A stretch of DNA of 29,190 nt from a virus, in the IMG/VR virus record IMGVR_UViG_3300006059_000010, positions 1 to 29,190 of that record. One strand, 5' to 3'. Shown here piece after piece: positions 7,658 through 13,435 of the stretch. Under the pieces are notes generated by a model. It made no database searches and was not told the origin of the DNA. It was given only the letters and a program-made list of their open reading frames with translations. A program made the position numbers and the translations under genes. Numbering within the stretch: the first letter of the stretch is position 1; the number at the start of each line of letters is the position of its first letter.

Positions 7658-8995
7658 ATGGCGAATATCGTAGCACCCGATGCAGATGATCGGGATGAGT
7701 TTGAACAAAGACGGAAACAGGCGGTATTGGACCGTAAGGATCGGGTGTCGGGTGGTCTCTTCAAATTGCCTGAGGGAGAAACGACATTCCGAATCCTGAA
7801 AACTCCAGCGGGAGTGAAGTCTCCAGCCTTGTATGTGGAATACTACCTGCATGGCGGTATTGGGCCTAAGAACTACACCCGAGCTTGTGGCAAGAACGCG
7901 GCCACAGAGAAGGGGCGTTGTTGGCTGTGTGATGTGAGGATTCCGAAGTTACTGGAGATGGGCAAGGAAGAACGAGTCAAAGACCTGATGAGACGGAAGA
8001 CCTACGCGGTGAACATCGCGATAGTTGACCCAGATACGGGAGAGTTCCGGGGGCCGTTGTTCTGGCCTATGTCATCGGGGAAGACAAGCAAGTCCTTGTC
8101 GTGGAAGATTCAGAGCATCATCATCTCCAAGAACAGTGCGGAGTACCTGAATCACAAGAGTGGATACAACTACACGGTGACCCGGATCGGCACTGGAATG
8201 ACAGATACGAGCTACGAACTGGGGGAGAGGGACAAAAATCCCAGTCGAGTGCCACGAGCGATCATTGAGAAGTTGAAGCCCTTCGAGGAAATCCAGCTCA
8301 AGTACGATGAGGAAGAGTTGAAGAAGGCCTACTACGGCCAGAAAGATGAGGAGCCTGTGCAGAAGAAGCGCCGTGTGGATGAAGACGAGGAAGATGAACC
8401 GAAACCGAAGAAGAAGATTCGGGCGGAAGAGGAAGACGATGATGAAGAAGAGCAGAGGCCTAAAAAGAAAAAGGTTCCTGTGGATGAAGACGAGGATGAT
8501 GATCCCGGCCTTGAATACCCAGAGGATGATGACGATGATCAGCCCAAGAAGAAGAAAGGTCGTGATGCGGAGGAGGACGAGGACGATCAACCCGTGGTGA
8601 AGAAGAAAAAGCCTCCGGTCGAGGATGACGATGATGAAGCCCCCAGACCGAAGAAGAAGCGGCCAGTGGACGTGGATGAAGAGGACGAAGAAGAGGAGCC
8701 TGCCCCCAAAAAGAAGAAGAAGCCAGCGGTAGACGAGGACGAGGAAGACAATGAGCCACCGCGGAAGAAAACCTATCGGACTGAGGACGATGACGAGGAT
8801 GAGACACCGCCTCCGAAGAAGAAAAAGCCTCCGGTAGACGAAGACGACGAGGATGTCGCTGAGCCTGAGGAAGAGGATGAAGACGAGGCGCCACCTCCCA
8901 AGAAGAAAAAGCCACGGGTTGAGGAAGAGGATGAAGACGAGCCAGCGCCGCCGAAGAAAAAGCGACGTATAACGGTGGAAGAAGACGAGGAGTAA
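7658..8995 (+). CDS. gp32-type single-stranded DNA-binding protein with long charged-repeat tail
   Basis: 445 aa. The second of two adjacent ATGs was chosen because GGGAGGA then sits 4 bases away rather than 1. Residues about 30-225 resemble the T4 gp32 core: H65, C77, C88 and C91 repeat almost exactly the His-Cys-Cys-Cys zinc spacing of gp32 (64, 77, 87, 90). FWPMSSGKTSKSLSWKI and a hydrophobic strand after it fit the OB-fold. From about residue 230 to the end the chain becomes a regular alternation of acidic runs and Lys/Arg blocks, roughly as long as the core. gp32 normally has one short acidic tail that docks partner proteins. The neighbours (possible UvsY before, UvsX/RecA after) support the SSB role. 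The N-terminus MANIVAP matches the peptide shared with four other proteins here. Confidence 0.82.
   Translation: MANIVAPDADDRDEFEQRRKQAVLDRKDRVSGGLFKLPEGETTFRILKTPAGVKSPALYVEYYLHGGIGPKNYTRACGKNAATEKGRCWLCDVRIPKLLEMGKEERVKDLMRRKTYAVNIAIVDPDTGEFRGPLFWPMSSGKTSKSLSWKIQSIIISKNSAEYLNHKSGYNYTVTRIGTGMTDTSYELGERDKNPSRVPRAIIEKLKPFEEIQLKYDEEELKKAYYGQKDEEPVQKKRRVDEDEEDEPKPKKKIRAEEEDDDEEEQRPKKKKVPVDEDEDDDPGLEYPEDDDDDQPKKKKGRDAEEDEDDQPVVKKKKPPVEDDDDEAPRPKKKRPVDVDEEDEEEEPAPKKKKKPAVDEDEEDNEPPRKKTYRTEDDDEDETPPPKKKKPPVDEDDEDVAEPEEEDEDEAPPPKKKKPRVEEEDEDEPAPPKKKRRITVEEDEE
8340..8992 (+). repeat. Degenerate in-frame repeats coding acidic/basic blocks of the SSB tail
   Basis: About 650 bases of GA-rich sequence code for roughly 11 basic blocks (KKRR, KKKK, KKKKP, KKKKK and similar) separated by acidic blocks of 8-20 residues such as VDEDEED or EDDDDE. 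A typical unit is 45-70 bases. Units are not identical at DNA level, so the array is old or under coding selection rather than freshly expanded. The strand asymmetry produces long false reading frames on the opposite strand. Confidence 0.85.
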
Positions 8996-8998
8996 ACT

Positions 8999-10030
8999 GT
9001 GGCATCCATCAAAGGACCAAGAACGGCGGTGGATCAGGTTGAATACCTCAAGAAGCAGATGGGGTATGTGACATTCAGTCGCCCGGCGCGGTATTGGCTG
9101 AAGTCTGGATCGAAGAGATTCAACGCGGTTGTTGGTGCTAGAGATTTGGGTCTTCCCTACGGGAAACTCGTGACACTGGCGGGGAAACAATCCAGTGGCA
9201 AGAGTCTGTTGGCATTGAAACTCGTAGGGAAGGCCCAACAGGATGGCGCTGAGGTGGGTTGGGTGGACTTGGAGAACAGTTTCGATCCTGTGTTCGCTCT
9301 CTCACAGGGATTGGATTGTGGTGAGACTCGGGTGGATGAGTACGGGAACTGGCTGGGATATGAGAAGGTGGCGTTGTTCTATCCACAGTTCGGTGCGTTC
9401 GAGAAACTCACTGGAAGACAGAAAGCGAAGGCGAACAAGAAGCCCAAGAAACAAGAGAAACAAGATGCGGATGAAAAGGAACTGGTCACTAAGCAGCGAC
9501 TACAGACGGCGGAAGAACTGTTCGAACTGGTGAAGCAGTGGTTAGTCCTGCAACGGAAGATGAATCCCAGAGGACGGATTGCTTTGGCGATTGACTCTAC
9601 CACGGCAATCCAACCGGAAGAGGAGTTGATGGCGGGGCTGGTGGATCAGAACATGAGAACCAGTCTGGCACTAGCTAGGTTCCTGAACCAGTTGACCAAG
9701 GACTTGATATCACTGGCGATGAATACGAACGCACTGATCATTCTGGTGAGTCAGTTGAGGACAAACCCTACCAAGGTGTTTCAGAACCCGGACTATGTGC
9801 CCGGTGGGAATGGCGTGTTGTTCTATCCTAGCTCGATTAACTGGATGAAGCGGGTGAAGAACATACACAAACTGGGCAAGAACATCGGATTGGAAGCGAT
9901 CATTGTGAACAAGAAGAACAAGTGTGGTGGTGGATCGGTGGAAGGCAACGAGTGTGGTATCAGGATGTTTTACGACTCTACTCCGTGGGAGTTCGTGCCT
10001 GTGGAAGAGATCAAACGAAAAGAGGAGTAA
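8999..10030 (+). CDS. RecA/UvsX-type recombinase
   Basis: 343 aa, starting at GTG four bases after the SSB gene. Walker A is GKQSSGKS (62-69), VDLEN (89-93) supplies the RecA-type catalytic glutamate E92, and Walker B is ALAIDS (195-200). A later stretch, ILVSQLRTNP (248-257), matches the region around RecA loop L1, and PGGNGVLFYPSSI (268-280) matches L2 and its flanks. A lysine-rich insert lies at about 142-155. The protein should coat single-stranded DNA and drive strand exchange during recombination-dependent replication and repair. Length lies between RecA (about 350) and UvsX (about 390). The N-terminus MASIKGP belongs to the shared M-A-[NS]-I-K-x-P set. Confidence 0.9.
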   Translation: MASIKGPRTAVDQVEYLKKQMGYVTFSRPARYWLKSGSKRFNAVVGARDLGLPYGKLVTLAGKQSSGKSLLALKLVGKAQQDGAEVGWVDLENSFDPVFALSQGLDCGETRVDEYGNWLGYEKVALFYPQFGAFEKLTGRQKAKANKKPKKQEKQDADEKELVTKQRLQTAEELFELVKQWLVLQRKMNPRGRIALAIDSTTAIQPEEELMAGLVDQNMRTSLALARFLNQLTKDLISLAMNTNALIILVSQLRTNPTKVFQNPDYVPGGNGVLFYPSSINWMKRVKNIHKLGKNIGLEAIIVNKKNKCGGGSVEGNECGIRMFYDSTPWEFVPVEEIKRKEE

Positions 10031-10033
10031 ACA

Positions 10034-10312
10034 ATGGCGACAATGGATACAACGGTAATCGGGAATCAGGAAGCAACGGTGGGTAAGGGTACGTTGCATG
10101 TGTTGGATAGCACCGGGGACACGAAACTGATGTGGGACCGGAACAACGAAGACGAAGTTCAGGCGGCGAGGAAGATGTTCGATGACCTGAAAGGGAAACA
10201 CTACATCGCTTACAAAGCGGAAGGGAAAGAAGGTAAGAAAGGAGAAGTGATCAACAGGTTCGATCCGGACGCGGAAAGAATAATTCTGGCGCCCAGAATG
10301 GTAGGCGGATAA
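10034..10312 (+). CDS. Hypothetical phage protein
   Basis: 92 aa with a good ribosome site (AGAGGAG) and a start 4 bases after the recombinase stop. The chain reads as a small mixed alpha/beta domain: a strand GTLHVLDST, a helix EDEVQAARKMFDDL, a strand HYIAYKA, a Lys/Gly loop, and a last strand RIILAP. This type of small protein recurs in phage genomes beside recombination or structural genes, but I know of no assigned function. The last base of its stop is the first base of the next start (TAATG). Confidence 0.65.
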   Translation: MATMDTTVIGNQEATVGKGTLHVLDSTGDTKLMWDRNNEDEVQAARKMFDDLKGKHYIAYKAEGKEGKKGEVINRFDPDAERIILAPRMVGG

Positions 10313-10920
10313 TGGCCGACTATCAGTGTGGGAACGTTATTTGGGCACAGTGGTGTGGTGATCAGACTGGAGGTGTTGTGACCTACTGCACGCCCGCGAC
10401 TGGGGACTACTGGGGATATTGGAATCAGGGTTATGCGGCATCTGGTTCCCAAACCGTGACCGTCAAGTACGAGATGGGGCAGTGGGTTGAGTGGAACCAG
10501 ATGTATGTGAACTCAATTCAGGGTCAGGCGGTTGCTCACCCTGTAACCCCGGCTGATGTGCAGGCACAGAGAGCGAGACAGGATGCCTATCAACAGCAAA
10601 TAAGAGAGAATGAAGAAAAGAAACGTATTGCTGAAGAGAAGGCGGAAGCCCTGTTGATGCTGTACCTCACGGATGAACAGAAGAAGTCTTACAAGGAACA
10701 TGGGCATTTCGAGACTCAGGTGAATGACCGCAGATACAGATTGCGGAAAGGGAGTCATGGGAATGTTCGTGAACTGGATAAGACTGGGAAAGAGGTAGCC
10801 AGCCTGTGTGTGAACGTACAGGGAGTGCCTTACTCGGATAACGTACTGGCACAGTTCTTGGCGTTACACACGGATGAAGACTATCTCAGGCGGACAGCGA
10901 ATCACACACGGTTGTGCTAA
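10312..10920 (+). CDS. Conserved phage protein of unknown function
   Basis: 202 aa. The first 75 residues are rich in Trp, Tyr, Gly and Cys, and look like a small extracellular-style or zinc-free beta domain. Residues 80-118 form a Gln/Glu/Lys-rich coiled coil. The C-terminal 85 residues form a compact domain (LYLTDEQKKSY, FETQVNDRRYRLRKG, NVRELDKTGKE, VPYSDNVLAQFLAL). This C-terminal pattern recurs in many phage hypothetical proteins as far as I recall, without a known role. A hairpin terminator candidate lies just past the stop, so this may end a transcription unit. Confidence 0.65.
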   Translation: MADYQCGNVIWAQWCGDQTGGVVTYCTPATGDYWGYWNQGYAASGSQTVTVKYEMGQWVEWNQMYVNSIQGQAVAHPVTPADVQAQRARQDAYQQQIRENEEKKRIAEEKAEALLMLYLTDEQKKSYKEHGHFETQVNDRRYRLRKGSHGNVRELDKTGKEVASLCVNVQGVPYSDNVLAQFLALHTDEDYLRRTANHTRLC

Positions 10921-10927
10921 CATGGGA

Positions 10928-10956
10928 TGGGGCCAGAAGATCGGCCCCAACATTTT
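10928..10956 (+). terminator. Candidate intrinsic terminator hairpin
   Basis: TGGGGCC (10928-10934) pairs perfectly with GGCCCCA (10943-10949) across an 8-base loop, and ACATTTT follows. The stem is short but fully G-C rich. It sits between the stop at 10920 and the ribosome site of the next gene, one of the few gaps in this packed region. The T-run is weak, so it may pause or attenuate rather than fully stop transcription. Confidence 0.45.
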
Positions 10957-10965
10957 GAGGTGAGT

Positions 10966-11166
10966 ATGGAATTCCCCAAGACCTTGTTCGTATCGAATGA
11001 GGGAGATTGGTTCAATGCGGAACAACACGTTGATGCGATTGATATGGACAGCAAGGGCAGAAAAGTTGCGGTCTATCAATTACTGCAAGTAACCCACTAC
11101 CGGAAAGAGATCGTGGAGGACACACAATGCCAGAAAAAGTCGAAGCACCCAAAGAAGAAAAAGTGA
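10966..11166 (+). CDS. Hypothetical small protein with lysine-rich end
   Basis: 66 aa. The start follows GAGGTGAGT, the same ribosome-site context used by the acyl carrier protein gene. The longer frame from 10927 would run through the hairpin and was rejected. The N-terminal 45 residues could form a small beta domain (MEFPKTLFVS, RKVAVYQLLQV). The end is a basic run (KKSKHPKKKK) read from an A-rich stretch that is also the start of the next gene in the -1 frame, an overlap of 40 bases. Function unknown. Confidence 0.55.
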   Translation: MEFPKTLFVSNEGDWFNAEQHVDAIDMDSKGRKVAVYQLLQVTHYRKEIVEDTQCQKKSKHPKKKK

Positions 11167-11447
11167 AGAAGCAACAGCCTGTGGTCTTGGTACAGGATAT
11201 GGGGTTGCCCGCGTTGATGGCGTGGGTTACGGAAATGATCTTGTCCGCGTTACAGGATGGGGATCAGACGAAGAAACAGACGGCGATTGCTCAGGCGAGA
11301 GCTGATTTCCGATTGTGGTATGAATCCCAGCCCGTCGAGGGGAGAGGAGAACAAGCGAAGGCATCGAAGAAACTGTTGGAGAGTTTCAAGATGATTTCCG
11401 AGCAGTTCTATCAGGACATTGTCACCTTGGCGGCACAAGACCTGTGA
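11127..11447 (+). CDS. Hypothetical protein
   Basis: 106 aa, with GGAGG upstream of the ATG. It begins with a charged Lys/Glu/Pro segment (about residues 1-17), followed by predicted helices (LPALMAWVTEMILSAL, then KQTAIAQARADFRLWY, then a final amphipathic helix). No motif is recognised. It overlaps the previous gene by 40 bases and ends 7 bases before the acyl carrier protein gene, so it probably belongs to the same translated unit. Confidence 0.6.
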   Translation: MPEKVEAPKEEKVKKQQPVVLVQDMGLPALMAWVTEMILSALQDGDQTKKQTAIAQARADFRLWYESQPVEGRGEQAKASKKLLESFKMISEQFYQDIVTLAAQDL

Positions 11448-11454
11448 GGTGAGT

Positions 11455-11676
11455 ATGACGGCGGAAAGTGTGGTGAGGGAGGCGATCATCGAACAACTAT
11501 GTGACTCTGCCTTTGACGATGACAGTACCTTTGATGATTTGGGTGCGGACTCACTGGACCTAGTGGAAATCCTGAACATCATTGAAGACAAAACGGGCAA
11601 GATCATCGATGAGAAAGACTTGGGCAACATAGAGACGGTGGGGGACATGGTCAGGTTACTGGGGAAGTATCTGTGA
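11455..11676 (+). CDS. acpP: Acyl carrier protein
   Basis: 73 aa, close to the usual 75-80. The start follows GAGGTGAGT. The motif DLGADSLD (28-35) contains S33, the serine that receives the 4'-phosphopantetheine arm from a holo-ACP synthase. The rest follows the acidic four-helix ACP pattern, with LVEILNIIED as recognition helix II and IETVGDMVRLL as the last helix. No ketosynthase, acyltransferase or synthase gene lies nearby, so the protein must use host enzymes or serve another role. Its place between replication genes (overlapping the clamp loader by 4 bases) is odd. A few large phages are known to encode ACPs, but their job is unsettled. It could draw on host lipid precursors or bind host ACP partners. 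Confidence 0.85.
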   Translation: MTAESVVREAIIEQLCDSAFDDDSTFDDLGADSLDLVEILNIIEDKTGKIIDEKDLGNIETVGDMVRLLGKYL

Positions 11677-12683
11677 CGGAAGTCCTAGCTCTGTCGTACA
11701 GGCCAAAACGGTTCAGTCAGATGGTTGGCGTCACAGACCTGATACGGAAGATTCGTGGCCATGTTGGGAATGGACGAATGCCAAAGGCGTGGTTGTTTGT
11801 GGGGGCAACGGGATCGGGAAAGACTACGATAGCGAGGATCATGGCCTTGACGGTACAGTGCCCCCATCAAGACAAGTTCGGTAATCCCTGTGATGAGTGT
11901 TGGCAGAGAAGAAAACGATTGGACATTACAGAGATCAATGCAGCTAAGAATACAGGGGTGGATACGTACCGCCCACTGATTGAACGGTCGGACTATGGAC
12001 CGATGCCCGGTAGCAAGAAGAAGGTTTTCATTCTGGATGAGTTGCACAAAGCCTCAGAGGCGGCCCAGAACTCACTGTTGAAGCCATTAGAGGATTGCCC
12101 TGAGTCTACGATGTGGTTGTGTTGTACCACGAACACGGACGCGATCTTACCCACACTGAGACGGCGATGTATCGTCTATGAGTTGCCCAATCTACAACTG
12201 GATGATGTGAGGAAGTTGGTAGAGAAGGCAATGAAGGCGGTGGGATCAGAGAAGAGTGTGGACGATCTGACGGAAGCACTGCTCGAGGCTGGTGTGGATA
12301 GTTCAGGGTTGGTCTTGAACGCGGTCGAGAAGTATGTGACTGACCCACAGTGTACGGCTGAAGAAGCGGTACGGTTGGAAGTGAATGCGACACTGGACAT
12401 ACGTGCTCTCAATAGAGCGATCATCAAGGGGAAATGGAAGGATGCGGCGAAGTGGTTGAAGACGGTGAATGCAAACGATGTGAACCAGATACGGTCTCAA
12501 CTGGCGGTGTATCTGAGGCAGATACTGTTGAATGATCCGGACTATGGGGAAAGAAATCAGGTACTCGCGGACGGCATTAAGACTCTGACATCGTTACAGT
12601 TTGTAGGTTCGGAAACACAGGTGGCGTTGATGACGGCGGTGGTGTATGAACTGTGCTCCAAGTTTAGGAGCTACACTCGGTAA
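11673..12683 (+). CDS. DnaX-type clamp-loader ATPase subunit
   Basis: 336 aa, starting at a GTG overlapping the ACP stop (GTGA). The N-terminus LALSYRPKRFSQMVG is the typical start of DnaX/RFC proteins. Walker A is GATGSGKT (44-51), C63, C73 and C76 fit most of the DnaX zinc module (a fourth cysteine is not obvious), Walker B is FILDELH (119-125), and RRRC (163-166) takes the place of the SRC box. Residues after about 175 form the helical lid and collar domains. It would load the sliding clamp for the phage polymerase. No separate delta or delta-prime genes are visible, so it may work as a homo-oligomer or with host subunits. E. coli DnaX is longer (643 aa) because of the tau extension, which is missing here. 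Confidence 0.9.
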   Translation: MTEVLALSYRPKRFSQMVGVTDLIRKIRGHVGNGRMPKAWLFVGATGSGKTTIARIMALTVQCPHQDKFGNPCDECWQRRKRLDITEINAAKNTGVDTYRPLIERSDYGPMPGSKKKVFILDELHKASEAAQNSLLKPLEDCPESTMWLCCTTNTDAILPTLRRRCIVYELPNLQLDDVRKLVEKAMKAVGSEKSVDDLTEALLEAGVDSSGLVLNAVEKYVTDPQCTAEEAVRLEVNATLDIRALNRAIIKGKWKDAAKWLKTVNANDVNQIRSQLAVYLRQILLNDPDYGERNQVLADGIKTLTSLQFVGSETQVALMTAVVYELCSKFRSYTR

Positions 12684-12868
12684 TGGCTAACATCAAAGCA
12701 CCAGTTAAGCACTGGCACAAATGTTGTGTGTATGAGTGCCAAGTACAGTTTGAATGTGAATGCGATATGCGTGGAGAAGTGCCAATGCCACGGCAGTGTT
12801 GTGATGAGCACCAACCGATGTTCGACGCCTGTCTTGCCGCGATAGGCGGGGATGGACCAATACGATGA
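12683..12868 (+). CDS. Small cysteine-rich protein with MANIKAP start
   Basis: 61 aa; the ATG shares one base with the clamp-loader stop (TAATG). Eight cysteines and several histidines (HKCCVYEC, ECECD, RQCCDEH) suggest metal binding, perhaps a small zinc or iron-sulfur knuckle. The first seven residues, MANIKAP, recur in other genes of this window. It overlaps the following SLOG gene by 4 bases. No known family is recognised. Confidence 0.65.
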   Translation: MANIKAPVKHWHKCCVYECQVQFECECDMRGEVPMPRQCCDEHQPMFDACLAAIGGDGPIR

Positions 12869-13221
12869 GAGTGTTGGTGTGTGGAAGCCGTAAGTGGAAG
12901 GACTACGACAAGGTCTATCGAGTGTTGAAGGCAATGGCTCCCAGAGTCAAATTGGTGATTGAGGGTGGGGCTCCGGGGGCTGACACTTGTGCAAGAGAAG
13001 CGGCAAAAGAGTTACGATTGCCGTGGGTTGAGTTCCCTGCTGATTGGATGAAGTATGGTAAGGCGGCGGGACCGAAAAGAAATCAGGAGATGTTGGACAA
13101 AGCGAAGCCTACACTGGTTCTGGCCTTCCATGAGGATTGGAAGCTTGGAGTAGGAACACAGGACATGATCACACGAGCGTTGAAAGCTAAACTTCCGATA
13201 CGAATTTATCCCGATGGTTAA
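12865..13221 (+). CDS. SLOG-family nucleotide-binding protein (DUF2493/YspA-like)
   Basis: 118 aa, starting at ATGA overlap. The chain has the DUF2493 pattern: VLVCGSRKW (3-11) as the first strand and loop, VIEGGAPGADTCA (31-43) as the glycine-rich ligand loop, and ADWMKYGKAAGPKRN (59-73), then a strand near VLAF. SLOG domains bind nucleotide-like ligands. Relatives include DprA, LOG and sensors in bacterial conflict systems. In phages such genes may act on signalling nucleotides or in DNA handling, which is inference. It lies between two small genes that share the MANIKAP-type start, and upstream of the SbcDC fusion. Confidence 0.82.
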   Translation: MRVLVCGSRKWKDYDKVYRVLKAMAPRVKLVIEGGAPGADTCAREAAKELRLPWVEFPADWMKYGKAAGPKRNQEMLDKAKPTLVLAFHEDWKLGVGTQDMITRALKAKLPIRIYPDG

Positions 13222-13435
13222 CATTAAAGCACCAATGACTCCATATAAGCGATACTGGGAACGGAGAGAAGAGTTGGATAATGGCCAACTGGATTTGACT
13301 GTTCGGCAGTACAATGACATGAAAAGAGAGATTGAGGAGGAATTGGAGATAGCGCAAGCTGCGTGTAGCCCACACATTGATGATGGGGGGATGTTCGAAG
13401 GCTGTTGTGTGTTGTGTGGGAAACTACTGGGATGA
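13214..13435 (+). CDS. Small helical protein with C-terminal cysteine knuckle
   Basis: 73 aa, overlapping the SLOG gene by 8 bases. It starts MVNIKAP, close to the start of the gene at 12683. A charged helical middle (residues about 12-48) leads to CSPH and GCCVLCGK near the end, which could form a zinc site. It overlaps the SbcDC fusion gene by 4 bases (ATGA). Function unknown. Confidence 0.65.
   Translation: MVNIKAPMTPYKRYWERREELDNGQLDLTVRQYNDMKREIEEELEIAQAACSPHIDDGGMFEGCCVLCGKLLG

Noticed and set aside
8072-9238. 388-aa minus-strand ORF, hydrophobic and repetitive
   Set aside because: It is the complement of the GA-rich SSB tail and has no ribosome site; the plus-strand SSB reading has zinc motifs and context.
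11100-11166. Possible -1 frameshift joining the 10966 gene to the 11127 gene through an A-rich stretch before the stop
   Set aside because: The downstream gene has its own GGAGG and ATG, the heptamer G AAA AAG is imperfect and no hairpin follows. Ordinary overlap is simpler.
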